From Umbelopsis isabellina (lineage: Eukaryota > Mucoromycota > Umbelopsidomycetes > Umbelopsidales > Umbelopsidaceae): DNA of 64,000 nucleotides. Below are positions 37,034 through 49,361 of the stretch, one piece after another. Below the pieces are notes generated by a model. It saw only the letters and a list, made by a program, of their open reading frames with translations. It was not told the origin of the DNA and made no database searches. Location of the stretch: positions 992,001 through 1,056,000 of the forward strand of contig JAEPQZ010000003.1 in the NCBI GenBank assembly GCA_016758905.1. The letters run 5' to 3'. Position 1 is the first letter of the stretch. Each line of letters opens with the position of its first letter. Position numbers and translations under genes: made by a program.

Positions 37034-38288
37034 TGAGTATGAGATCAAAAGCTAGCCAAGTTCTGACATGACAGAAAGCAAAAGTCGACTTCGACACAAA
37101 TTTTCAATGTCCGCCCTAATTCTTCAACCTGAAATTGACTACTTCTTTTCAAAACTTTTGATATAGCCACTAATGTTCTACTGACTCTTAAGGTTAAGAA
37201 AAATAAGAAAGAAAAAATAGTAGGACGTTGGTTATTCACCACATTTTAGTTTCTGTTAAGCTTGCTTACCTTTTTTTTCTTCATGCAAACCAACAAAAAA
37301 GAATGAGAAGGGTATTAAAAAGGCTTTTAAAAATTGCGCTTAAATGTTATCAAAAGGTTGCGAGCTTTACAATATGTTAATCATATGCGTCTCAACAATC
37401 AATTATGGTGCTCTGGATTTACAATGGGTAAATAGAAATGTGATACTGCTAGATTTCTGATTATCACCTGGTTTCTCAGCGCTTTAGCAGTTTGTTTGGT
37501 TTTTTTGGTGACTTTTATAATATTATAGAAATATTCTGAACTAAATTTAACATGTCTTTGAACGCTTCTTTTGAAGGTGTATTGTATCCATAGTGTATAA
37601 CAGAACCTGCCCTACTTTGAAATCAAACATTAATAAAATTCGAAACGATATTGAGTTGTGAGTACACCAACCATTCATTACTTTTCGATATATTTTTGCA
37701 ATAAGATGAAGGCTAGTGATGAGAAATGATAATAAATCGATGTAAGTACTTTTCAGTTCCACAGCCAAACTTAACGAAGTCGAATTTTTAGATCAAGGAT
37801 GCATATCCCGACTTTACTGAATGGCTTGAAGTATCTTAAAACTAAAGGGCTTGCATAATGGACCATGCTTTCGAATGTGCTCTTTTAAATCAATAAACTT
37901 ATAAAATTACGAGCAGTATGCGGTATTGTTACCTTCTGGTCCGATCACACTATTGAAACCCGCAATGAAGCAACTCTTGAGCGAGAATAATACATTACAT
38001 GCCATCACCATACATAATATGATTGACTGAGAGCTGCAGTAATGAACTAATTTTCATACTAATAGCTAGTATGACAAGTTTATCATGTGGGTTTCAAGGT
38101 CGACTATAGACCGCTTGCTAAGTTCATACAGCAAATAATAAAATACTGCCAGCTGAAGATCATTGACATGAGTTGCAGTGTGTCCCTTTGTAGTGTCCGT
38201 AGATCAATAAAAATTCATCTTTTAAGAGAAAAAAAAAATTCGCTAATATTTACAACGATCTTGGATCCAACAGAAAACCAAAAAAATT
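37034..38288. other. AT-rich intergenic region
   Basis: About 1.25 kb without a supportable exon. It includes the promoter side of the WD40 gene and ends in the terminator of the second tRNA. Confidence 0.55.
38280..38286 (-). terminator. RNA polymerase III terminator of tRNA-Gly (second copy)
   Basis: Run of seven T on the minus strand, two bases past the tRNA discriminator. Confidence 0.7.
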
Positions 38289-38359
38289 TGCGCAGACCGA
38301 GAATCGAACTCGGGTCTACCGCGTGGCAGGCGGTAATTATACCACTAAACCATCTGCGC
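38289..38359 (-). tRNA. tRNA-Gly (anticodon GCC), second copy
   Basis: 71 bases on the minus strand, identical over the whole tRNA body to the gene at 33857-33927, with the same anticodon loop CTGCCAC and acceptor stem. The flanks on both sides are unrelated, so only the tRNA itself is shared. It is followed by a T7 stop. Confidence 0.97.
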
Positions 38360-39333
38360 TTCGGATGACTTTGGATAAAATTAAACATATAAGAATATCG
38401 ACAAATATCCTTTGTTAGAAAATACATAATGCAGCAAAGTATGATTTCAATTCTTTCATCTTTATGTCAATATACAGTCAAAATGAATTTTTTAATCACT
38501 GTAATAGCCAGGTATATTAAAGAAGTTTAAGTGATGAATAAGAAACACCGCTTGTTTTTCGCTGACTTGTGCTTCTCTTGCTGTATCTTATTCTACCAAC
38601 TTCATATTATTATTTATTACGGCGTTACTTTGTAATATTTAGAAATATATCAGTGAATTTATGGACGACAAAAAGTAAAAATCTAATTTCAAGGAGCTAA
38701 GTGGATTTGCATCAATATTATACATACGGCTCATAATGTCAGCGTATTGCTGCTGTCATCGGGCAAGTCCCTCGCAATCTGTCTCCAAAAGGTGGTCGTC
38801 CCATTTATGATTTTCATTGCCTCACGGTAAATTAGCAAAATTTTCAAGCTAATACAAAACCAAACAGATTTACAATCAGCGCTTACTTTTCAGCTGCTAG
38901 CCGACATAGTGTACTTTGAAAGCACCTGGATCTCGCTAGAGCTTTTATATTGCTATGATTCAATCAAGCTGAATTGGTTGATTTGCTGGTTTAAATATTG
39001 TTACAATGAGAACAATATAATTATATTGATCAAGAGCTGACCAGTTCGACAAAGTTTTAGTAAGAAAATGATCAGTAGCTACATCATTTGTGCTATCAGG
39101 ACCAAGTAAGCAACCTGGTGTAGTTGAAAACTAATGACTGGGAAGGGGCTCAATACGCTTTCCAATACAGATGTCGTTAGAGCTTTGCGTGTTAAAAAGC
39201 GACTTTGTTTCGGAACGGCGGATATAAAATTGTCTTGGAGTGTCAAAGATTTGATAAAGCAGTAATTTTCGCGCTTCGTCACGAGGGAAGGTTACGTGAC
39301 ATCTTTTGCCTGTCCCACGTTTACAACACTACG
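38360..39333. other. Intergenic upstream of the Apq12-like gene
   Basis: About 970 bp of AT-rich sequence. No exon or repeat identified. The frame of the next gene stays open for 43 codons upstream of its ATG but has no earlier ATG. Confidence 0.5.
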
Positions 39334-39792
39334 ATGGACGCTGCACTAAACATTACCATGACAAGCCTCCATTATGCTGCACAAGCGTACGATATGACAA
39401 GCAAGGCGCTTGCAAGCCACAACATAACACTGCCTTCTCTGCAAACCATTGTGTATAGCGTTCATTCAGCGGCTGGTCAGTTGGCTAATGCAGCAGCATC
39501 CGCAGGCTTGCCTCCACAATTGAGCAACATTCTTGTTAACTATAACATACTACCTGTCTTCCTGGCTCTAGTATGGCTCTACTCCATATTTTGCTTATTT
39601 ACAATGACATTGAGATGGATGTATCGTGTCGTTTTCGGCTTTGTACGCTTCTCGCTTATTGTAACCGTCATCGCGTTCGTTGTTTATCACGTTCAAATGT
39701 ATTTGAACAAAGACAGCGAATTTGTTGATAGTACGCCATTGCATGGAAACACAAGGGCTAACTACCTTCGACAACAGGGTGTAGCTCCGTAA
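39334..39792 (+). CDS. Small two-helix membrane protein, Apq12-like
   Basis: A single exon of 152 residues from the ATG at 39334. The first ~75 residues are polar to mildly amphipathic. Two hydrophobic helices follow, around ILPVFLALVWLYSIFCLF and VRFSLIVTVIAFVVYHV, separated by a short basic turn (TLRWMYRVV). The tail is polar. This layout and size resemble the Apq12 family of nuclear-envelope/ER proteins, which affect membrane fluidity and nuclear-pore assembly. The resemblance is by topology and general look, not by a strong motif, so treat the name as tentative. It lies 271 bp tail-to-tail with CYP51. Confidence 0.6.
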   Translation: MDAALNITMTSLHYAAQAYDMTSKALASHNITLPSLQTIVYSVHSAAGQLANAAASAGLPPQLSNILVNYNILPVFLALVWLYSIFCLFTMTLRWMYRVVFGFVRFSLIVTVIAFVVYHVQMYLNKDSEFVDSTPLHGNTRANYLRQQGVAP

Positions 39793-40063
39793 TATTCGTA
39801 TGTGCTTTTACTAGTTTTCGCCTTAACTTCTTGCTTCGCAAAGGAGGCTATTTAACTACTAGTTAGACTTTTGTACAAAACATCTTTTTAAATTTTGAAT
39901 AGTTTTTGTTACTCATATAAATGAAAGGTTCGCATGAATCCGATAAAAACATCTGGTATGCTTATCAATTTGTATTTTTCAGTAAAAGAAACCAAATGTG
40001 AATTTTCAATATAGATAATTAGTGTATGAATTGGTACTAAAAAAAGCAATACCCCCAGCTGCT

Positions 40064-41943
40064 TTACTGTCGTCGCTTGTAACGAATATCACAGGGATGC
40101 TTAGGGATAACAACCATGCTGGTGTAGTCGGGCTCTGGTACGCCTTTGGAGCCTTCAGGGTAATCTATATCAAAAGTAGTCAAGAATGTAGCAATCACAG
40201 CCTTAAGTTGGAGATAACCGAATTGTTCTCCAATGCATCGATGGCGACCAGCTCCGAAAGGCAAGAAAGGACTCTTGGAAGAAATGCCCACAGCACCAAA
40301 ACCATAATCTTCGTTGGCGTCAGCACCAACTTCCATAGCATGAACAGGATCGGTCTTTTCAATCCATCTGTATGGATCATACTTAGTGGGGTTATTGAAG
40401 TACTTATCGTCAACTTGAGTGACACCGGGGGCAGCAAAAAGAACATGATCCTTGGGAATAGTATGGCCAGTTTTCTCATACACAAGCTTGTCGGCGATGA
40501 CCTTACGCATCATAGTGAAAATCGGGGGATGAAGACGAAGAGTCTCACGAACACAAGCCTCAAGAAGTGTAAGATCCTTAAGGTTGTCGAAGGTGAGTTC
40601 AGCTTTCAAAGAACCGAGCTTGTCAATCATTTCTTGACGCAGCTCCTTCATTATGTCAGGGCGAGCGGCAAGTTCAAGCATAGTCCAGGTAGCAGTGGTG
40701 GCAGAAGTGTGTTGACCACCAAAAAGAACAGCAATCATCATATGTGCAATATGTTCGTCAGGAAGAGGAGTACCATCTTTGTAAGAAGATTCCATCAAGG
40801 TTTGAAGAATGTCAGAGTTGCTCTGCTCAATCTGTTAGTACTACGAAATTACCATATGCATTGAAAATTTTTATAAACATTTACATTGTCATTTTCATCC
40901 CGTCTGCGCTTGATGATGCTGGCGTACAAAGCAGTCATTTTCTGGTTGGCTATATCACGTCGTTTGTAAGATGGCAATGGCAGGTTTGGGAACATCATGT
41001 TGATAGGCTGGAAACCTTGGTCAAGATCATAGTACAATTTAGCTACTGGACCATCATCTAGGTTGGAACGAATTTCCTTGCCCATCAAACAACGGGAAGC
41101 TGTGTTGATAATGAGCTTGCTAAACATAGTGTGAGCATCAACAACGCCAGTGGAGCCGCTCAGGTTTTTCTCGAAGAATTCGTTGCATTCACTAGTAATC
41201 ATAGGTACATGTTTGCGGAAATTATCAGCACCCAAAGCAGCCTTAATAAATCTATCGAAAACTGTCAATGACCCTGAAATTTTTTTGTGTGCAGATCAAA
41301 GACCTTGATTTACCTCTTTTGTTCCATGAAAATGTTGTGGGGCGCATCGTATACGACATCAGAACCAAAGACATACTTGGTCATATGGTTGTAAGCAGCA
41401 GCAGCAGAAGACAAGTTCTGTTTGCTATTGAAAACAAATTGATTACCATCAGCACCCATACAGGCTGTGATGGTCATACCAGCCATCTTAAAGGTGAAGA
41501 TATCACCATATTTCTTTTGACAGTCTTGCAAAAATTTAATGGGTTGCCTAAAGGGTGAGCACCACGTTTAGTCCCTATACGGCTACCAAATCAGGACGTA
41601 TACACGTTCAAGTACGTACATGCCAAATACTACAGCGTTTCCGAGCCATGGTACAAAGTGAAAAACTACGGGAGGTTTCTTGGGATCACTTTTCGCAACC
41701 TATAGAAATATGAGATCAATACCCAAATTAGTCATTATAACTCATAAAAATTATTGACTCGATACTGTTGAACACGGTAGCATTTCAAAATGTTTGTGTG
41801 TTGTTATGACAGCACGAGAAGGCAGATCATTGAAAGTAAAATGGTTTGTACTGTACCAATTGTGACAAAATGTGTATGGCGAAGCCAGTGATGATCGCCA
41901 AGCTTCCATAAAGAGCAATGGAACCGAAAGAATCCACCAGCAT
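40064..41943 (-). CDS. ERG11: Lanosterol 14-alpha-demethylase (cytochrome P450 CYP51)
   Basis: Five exons (41857-41943, 41620-41699, 41314-41547, 40885-41251, 40064-40831) give 511 residues. The first exon encodes an N-terminal membrane anchor (LYGSLAIITGFAIHIL). The I-helix motif GGQHTSATTATW (from about 294), the K-helix ETLRLHPP and the heme loop FLPFGAGRHRCIG (Cys455) are all present and CYP51-like. It removes the 14-alpha methyl of lanosterol/eburicol in the ER on the way to ergosterol and is the azole target. In VFGSDVVYDAP the residue matching Candida Tyr132 is tyrosine (Tyr122). The first intron (GTACAG...TAG, 157 bp) is the least certain join. Mucoralean fungi often have two CYP51 genes; only one is in this window. 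Confidence 0.95.
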
Positions 41944-42181
41944 TATGTAGGATGAAGAAAATCGTTGAAGAAAGGAAGTTTCGGAGCTCTTGCAAATATG
42001 AATTTATAGAAAAAAAGTCAGCCAATCACCGCCGTTTGTAGAACACTTTTACCGAGTTTCCATGATGGAATTACGTCTCTTTAGGTGTCGGTGAGGCTCG
42101 CAGAATATCAAAATCAAAAATTTGTCGAAATTAGCGGGGCAAAATAATAAAATATCGAACCACAAATTTATTTTGGTATGA

Positions 42182-44707
42182 TCATGCTGCTACGTCCACC
42201 GAGTACTCTAACGATTTTTTTATGTAAAAGCACATGTACCTATCATAGAAAATTATGTATCAAAACGACATTCACTGCTGACGAACATGATTGTCTCTAT
42301 TTGACTTACGCTTTGCTGTCCAAGACATCCTTCTGATAACTCAGGGTTACGCGATGATCATCGAATTTAAACCACTGCAAACAGAATAGTCAGAAAAAGC
42401 TGAACACTTGCATAGGATAAACCATTTCCCCGAAATACCTGTCCACGGTGTTTAGCAAACATGGTATAGTGACCAGTGTCCATTTTGCCTTGATGATTCA
42501 CCACAGCAAAGAGCGTGTAAAGGTTAGAACCATGGCTAAGAGGCAATTTCAATGCTCGCTTAAGTTTTTGATCTCTATTTGACGAAAATCTCATTCTGTC
42601 AGTTTTAGGAACCGTAAGGTTTCTATGTTGACATTGCTTACCGTATTTTTGCGTTGCTTTCACTAGAATCAGAGGTATACGGGGTCATATCCAGATCAAC
42701 GGGAAACTTGATTTTGGTTTCTATTTTGGTGGCAGATTTTCCATGCTCAAATCGCTATTTGAAGAAGATTAATTGAGTTTCTCGTAGTATCAATGACACA
42801 TTCGACAAATTAGTCACCTTCAATTGAAAGCTAAGCACTTGCGGAAGTTTCTTGACCGAAAGCTGTTTGACAGCAGCTTGGAATGTATGACCACAATTTG
42901 CACAACTGTACTGATTTTCACCCAGCTTTTCAGGTTTTGTATACCTGATATCGGATGAGAACGTCAAGCTTAATCCGAAACATCTCGTTGTACTAACTTA
43001 ACATTCACTTAATAAGTACTTACCTATCAAGACAATCCGCCAATGAATTTGGCTCGCGGGCCCGTCTAGCTGCAAAGAAGGATTGATTGGATTCTGAATC
43101 ATGCGTTTCGCGCTTGTCGTTTGTTGATGATAGAGTGTTGGTCGATTTCCCGAGATTATCATTCGCCACCGAAAGTTGCTGCTTTTTCTTCTTCTCAGCC
43201 GGTAGTAAATCAAGGCTAATATCAAGCATTGGGTCATACGCTGATGAGACGTTCCCACATTTTAGGCATGTTACGTTTGATTGCAAGACTCCGGCGAATG
43301 TTTGATGTACCACACAATGGCAATTGTCCATTGAGTGATCTGATACGAGTGGAAAGTTGATAATCAAGACGCGAAAATATATCATGAAGTACCTCGAGAA
43401 AAAAGTTACCTTCAGAATCTGCATGTATTTGATTAAGTGCGCTTATAAAAAATTCATGCGCATCCTGTTGCGCATAACCTGCTAGCTCCTTCAAACTGAG
43501 CCACATCGATTGTAAAAATGTACAAGGGCCATACGGAGACCTTTCACCGGAATAGAGCTGTATAAGAAGAATTATTTAGTTTTCTCTAGAATTGCGCTGG
43601 ATGAAATGTTCCTGCTATTCACCTGTATAAACAAGTTGTCCATCTCACAGCATAGACAAAATTTTCGTTTGCACAGAGCATGATTGTGCCGATCACTGAG
43701 AAAATGTGCTCTTAAAAGTGGATTATGTACCATGCTTTGAAGTATAACGTTCATAAAACATGTATTCCCCATGTTCGTCAATCCTCGTACCCCACGACAA
43801 GGCGGCAATGTTGAATGGGTTGTTATTAATTCGATCTCGCTATCTGTTGGCGACCAATCAATGTAGCTTATATAGTTCCTCCTGTCTGTAAATGAAGTGT
43901 GAAGATGGGCGTATAACACAACCCAGCCCAACGAACGGACTTACCTTGTTTCATGTATTTTTGCATTTTGGCGAGTTTCGGTCTGATAAAGAGGTCATAC
44001 AACTCTTTGTCATAGATATAATCTGAACACAATGAGCAGTAGATCATATGGTTTGTAAAATCCATAGCTAATGAAGGTAGTTTCCGTCAGCATTTGCATT
44101 GTTAGTGTTGCATAATTAAGTATTACAATGAGAAGAAATATACCAAAAGAGTGATTTTCCTTCTTCAAATGCTGTTGAATATGTCCTTGGTTGCTGCATC
44201 CCATATAGCGACAGTGCAGGCATATATGCAGTCTATTCGATATGAATTGACATGACGTACATTGAGGCACAGGCACCTGTATTGTAAAAGCTTAATTCGC
44301 AACAATACTATAATGATAACCAGGCTGTTTGTCAATATGCTTACGTCTTGATGCAGCTTTCTCTTTTTGGATTTGCTCTTGTCGCTTGACGCTTTTGACA
44401 TCTGCATTTCACTAGTGGCTATTTTCCACGCAACACCATAATCAACTGACAAGCTGAAAATTTCTCGAAACTTTTCTCGAGCTTCTGAATGATCTGATGT
44501 AGCTTGATGATTTTTCATCACGATCAAGTGTTTGCATCCTGCCGTTGCAATATTGTGATTTTGTTTCTGATCTTCAGAAGAATAAAATGACAACGGGATC
44601 TCTGAGGAATACAATAAGTCATAAACTGAATGATTAACTTCAGTAGATCCATTTTGGTGGCCATTGGATTTCGCAGTTGCCGTGGTCGAGTCCGCTTGTG
44701 GGGTCAT
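42182..44707 (-). CDS. UBP8: Ubiquitin-specific protease of the Ubp8/USP22 type (SAGA deubiquitinase)
   Basis: Eleven exons (44345-44707, 44144-44276, 43945-44067, 43623-43885, 43410-43557, 43024-43339, 42818-42944, 42642-42754, 42439-42574, 42310-42374, 42182-42239) give 614 residues. An N-terminal ZnF-UBP domain (about 120-205) has CTSCQF, HICLHCRYMGC and IYCSLCSDYIYD. The catalytic core has GLTNMGNTCFMN (Cys249), GYAQQDAHEFF, FQLKRFEHG, MDTGHYTMF (His564) and WFKFDDHRV. Paired CxxC motifs (CLKCG, CANCG) form the core zinc site. Ubp8/USP22 removes ubiquitin from histone H2B within SAGA in the nucleus. The first ATG is at 44707. The assignment fits order, zinc finger and length, although other ZnF-UBP proteases are conceivable. 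Confidence 0.92.
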
Positions 44708-45188
44708 AGCTATTTCAAATAGCGGATGTGACAATTAAAGCTATTGTGCTTTTCTCATATATTAGATATTGATATCAAGCAATAATTTTCATAGCCCGTA
44801 TGAAGATTCATGATACCTTTGCTATAGTTTTATGTATGATGTTCTATGCGGAGGAGTTGTTTGCCTGAACGGTTTGAGACAATATTGTATTGGTGAAGCC
44901 ACCTGAATACACCATTTGTGAAGCGAAAGTTGGAATCAAAAGTCAATGTTCTGGCTCCATCAAACAATAAGAGAAATGAATGACGCCTCTAATTGGAATG
45001 CTCTTTACCTAATGTACTTATTGTCAATGAGCAATGAGTTTCTCTCACTCTGACTAAACAGTGAACAAGGAAAAAAGGCAAGAAATATGAATTCGGACTC
45101 CACCAATGACCTGCGTGGATTGAACAAAAAAAAGAGTCCCACAATTTTCATAAAGGCTTATGCAATTTATTATTTGCTACAATATCAT
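44708..45188. other. Intergenic between UBP8 and DDB1 genes
   Basis: About 480 bp separating two minus-strand genes. No exon or RNA gene seen. Confidence 0.55.
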
Positions 45189-48100
45189 TTAATGTAACCT
45201 AGAAACCTCTTCAATTATTCTAAAAAGCTCCTCCAAACTACAATTGAGCCTTTGGCCACCCATATCACCGTCTACTACTTGCTGCATCTGGGAGCGATTT
45301 AGATCCAGAAAGCTTTCTATTAAATCGCCATCAATAAAACCTCTGTGCGGTGCTACTCGTCGGTCTCCTCTAAAGTTTCGCCACCTGCAATAGTTTGCAA
45401 ATTAGATGCCAGCGAAAAACAAAAGTGAAAAGCTCATTGTTTTAAAGTTGTACATACTCTGAGTAGTCAAAATTTCCTATGCTTCCAATGACGTGAATGA
45501 TGTTGCTTTCTACTTGGGACAATAGTAGATATTGGTCAGGGGTAATACTGTGCATGACACCTAGCACACCATTAATGGTTCCAAACAATATAGACTGTGA
45601 TGTAGTAGGTGAATCGGCATGACTCATTACCAAAGAACCTAAATAAAAGGCAGATATTAGCGCATGTTAACTATCACCACAAATAAGTATAGTTGACTTA
45701 CCACGTCTAAAGCGATTGACGTATTCACCTAAATGCCATTCACCTAGCAGTTCAAATTGTCCTGATCCTTCAGCAGCATTATGGCTGATATGGCCCATGG
45801 TAAACAAATTATATCCCACTTCTGCGCCTATTATAGTGTCACTGTCTGGCAAGATAATACTTGACATCCAATTTGAGTTCAAATCGTAGGCAATTTCTTG
45901 CAATGTCCGTGTAGAGTCATTATACTCCAGCTTTGTAATGGATCTCATAAGATCGGCTACAACGATCTGGTTGCCATCGACAGCCATATCTACAATGATG
46001 GTGTTGGACCGGAGCGAGCAAACATACTTTAGACTTTGATTTTGCCATTCATAGATGATGATGGTACCATTAACTGCAACGACAAGCTTATTTCCTAGTT
46101 GCCGAATGCAATAGGGTGCGCCTTCTACTTGTTTCGTAGACAGCAGCGATAGCTTCCGATCGTGAGTGAGATGTAGCACAAGAATTCTGCCTTCGTGAAC
46201 ATCCTCCTCACCAGCAATTGCAGTAACGGTTCCGACGACATAGACATCAGACATTCCCCCATCAAATGAGCAATTTGCTATGGACTCGCCAGTCTCGAAA
46301 CCTTTCAATTCGTACTTATGTAACACTATGGTGAGATCAGTTATTAGTATTGGCCTTATTTACTCCTGATACTGAAACACATCTTACTTTCAAAGCTTTG
46401 ATCGTCTATTATCTTGATTGAAGATTGGCTTGTTGAATTTGAAAAGTCTGTTTCCATCTTGCACGTTAAGACTCCAAACGTCCTGGAGTATTCCTGGTGG
46501 CAAATCCTTCTGACGGTCTCTCCAAAGGGTATCTTATTTATATGTAACTTTTGAACTTGATCGATTTGCCCAATCATCACTCCTGAGCTAGTTGTGAACG
46601 CTATACAGTTTTCAAATGATTCGTTTCTAAAAGCAGTGATGTTGCTCATGTCCTGTATCATATCAATATGAGTATTCATTGGTTCGTACACAACACCCTT
46701 CGATGATTACCTTCAGATTCACATCAGAATAACGTATCTTGCGATTGCTGCTGTGAATGACTGTCGGTCGATCTGATGCAGCAAAGACGTGCGTATTCCC
46801 ATTAGCCGAGAATGTATTGAGAGTCATTGGTTGAGTCCCAATAGATACCTTTTTTTGATTAGACAGTTGAAATGTCAAAGGATCAACCTGGAAGTTGAAT
46901 AGCTGACCATCACCTAAACAACCAAGTCGTATTATTACACCAGTCGAGACTATTATTTCATTTTGAAGGCCATTTACCCAAGGCAATTAAAAGGAATAAC
47001 TCTTTTTCGAACTCTGTCAAGACAATAGATCTCGGTATAATGTCTCCGCCTAGTTCAATGGTAGCTATAACGCTGAAATCTCGAGCAGATAGGACTTGTG
47101 CGCGCATGCTCGTCCAAAATCCTACGATAATCACATCGTCCTTATACGCCAAGGAGAACTGATTTATGTGAATACACGCAATCTCATTATCTAATTTGAT
47201 AGATCTGGAATTGCTCCAAGGTAAGAGTTCATTTCTTGCCTTCGCATTTTTACATGCTGTGCGACTTACCCTTGTTTCACAAGTTTACCCATGCTGTACC
47301 CCAAAACTGTCAATATGCCTTCACCAGTAGAGATAGCACAGCGATTAGAATTGGTAGCAGCAATGGTTATGTGGTTTCCTGAATCCGGGACATACTCGTC
47401 CGTTAGACGACCGTTTTCCAAAGGTTCCATAAGACGTACACATCTATCTGTGACTTGTATCACATGATCTTCTACTGTATTGGTCGTCGCAATCGTTGGT
47501 CGTGTCAAATCGTAGCCTGAATATATTTGGATCTCATGTAGTTCATCACCGATTTGTTTTAGGACCATGGTCTGCTCAATGAATGATACAATGAGCTTAT
47601 CTTCGTTGCTGCGAATCATTGGTTAAACTCATAGTATACTCAGCATTTGTCACTGTTGAAAGAAATACTAACTCGCTAGCATACGAAGGACGCAGAGACA
47701 ACACATTTTTGACACCAGCAATCTCCAAGGTAGCCTGGATGTTAACTCCAACTCCATTACGTATGATGCGCAATGAACCATCTGTTCCTGCTCCAGAGCA
47801 AGTAATGACCTGTGCCTAGGTTGCCAGTTGATGTTAATGTTATACATGTTTCGGTGCTACATGACGGTTGCCCTTACTTGTCCTTGTTTTTCTAGATCGA
47901 CTACGGCGAAATCAGTTATTGGACCCAAATTAGGCATCTCGTCCAGTATATTAACATAATCTCCTTCATCATTTCTTTCAGTGTTGAGCTGTACAAGTTG
48001 TGAGTCGCCATAAGCTGATCCGACAAATAGCATTCCATTGTCCAGATAAGACAATGAAGTTGGCGATGATATCTGACGTATTGATTAGACCACTTAAATG

Positions 48101-49361
48101 AATTGATTATGCATCTCATCTTTTTTGCCTACCACTCCGAGCTTTTCTAAATGTAATCCCTCGACACCTTGGTTCCCAATCAAGAGAATAAGAACATATA
48201 AGCGACCTTGATGATCACCTAATAGTATTCGTGTAGAGTCTATTAGCTCGTGTCTGTTGGCCAAAACGATTAGAACGGTTAAAATTGTATCAGGAATGCT
48301 AGATCTTGATGCTTACGATTTAATTATGGTTGCTTCCATGTATGTTGTAATGGGATTGCTCATCGACTGAAGATATACAATGCTCTGTTCACCAATGACC
48401 AACAAGCCTTTATATGGTGCATTGACGGGCACTATTAGATTGGCTCCTGGTTCTACAGTCGTCCGGCTTATTGTCCCTGCAGCTTTAGTATTTGCTCTCA
48501 CGTTGATAACATAGGACGTGACATGCCGACCGTCGTGAGCATCTTGATATAGGATGGCGAGAGTGGGCAATGACATCCCTGGTAGGAAACAGCATGACAA
48601 TATGTTCGTCTCTTCAAATCTAATAAAGCCGGTTAGCAAAGTTGTATATTGCTTCTTTGTAAAACTAGGTCACGCATTTCACCTCATATTCACAGATTGT
48701 CCCACTTCAGTAACCATTCTTCTACCGATCACTTCCTTGCCTTTGGCTGACGACCTCTCAGTCAACCCAGACGGTATACTGTCATCCCAATAGGAGGAAT
48801 TCAGTTGGAGAAACCTGATCATACCGAGGTATATACTCAGACATACGATGCGGCCAGCCTCGTCGATGTCTGTCATGGATCCATCCTCGTATGACTTTGC
48901 GCCAATTTCTGCCAAATGCCCACTGCATTCTGTGATAACCTGCTTTGCAACCTCATCATAAGTAAGTATACAGTACTTGTTTTGCTCCGTTAACACAAAT
49001 AACTCTGCAGTGGAGCGATGCTTTTGAAATGAAAAAGTTAGATAAATTGATGATTATGGCTGGTAACATTGAAATTAGATATTACGGAAGGCTGATATAG
49101 CTGTATGCTCGAAACACGTCCCCATATGTTAAAGTCTAAGGCCAGCTTAAGCTTTTCTCCATTTACTCGGAAAACCTCTATCCTCGTTCCTTTGCTGTGA
49201 TGTAAGTTAGTAACAGCTTCCAGTTTGTGTTTTTTGTTTTATGTTATGGTAAAGTACCTGACTACAAGACATTGCTCGGCGGAGGACAAGAAGTTTCCTT
49301 TGGCAGAGTAACTGACGGCGGTTGGCTTTTGAGCCGAAACAACGTAATTGTAAGGGCCCAT
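45189..49361 (-). CDS. DDB1: DDB1, adaptor of CUL4 ubiquitin ligases
   Basis: Fourteen exons (49258-49361, 49086-49194, 48683-49020, 48317-48619, 48133-48253, 47878-48072, 47673-47809, 47270-47608, 46978-47204, 46711-46913, 46388-46652, 45702-46325, 45458-45638, 45189-45384) give 1113 residues, close to animal DDB1. The start [16 protein letters not shown] and [41 protein letters not shown] and [11 protein letters not shown] match the family well. The C-terminus ends in the helical domain ([14 protein letters not shown]). DDB1 is a three-propeller protein that links CUL4 to WD40 receptors for DNA repair and chromatin control. An alternative acceptor at the eighth intron would add ten in-frame residues. 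Confidence 0.95.
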
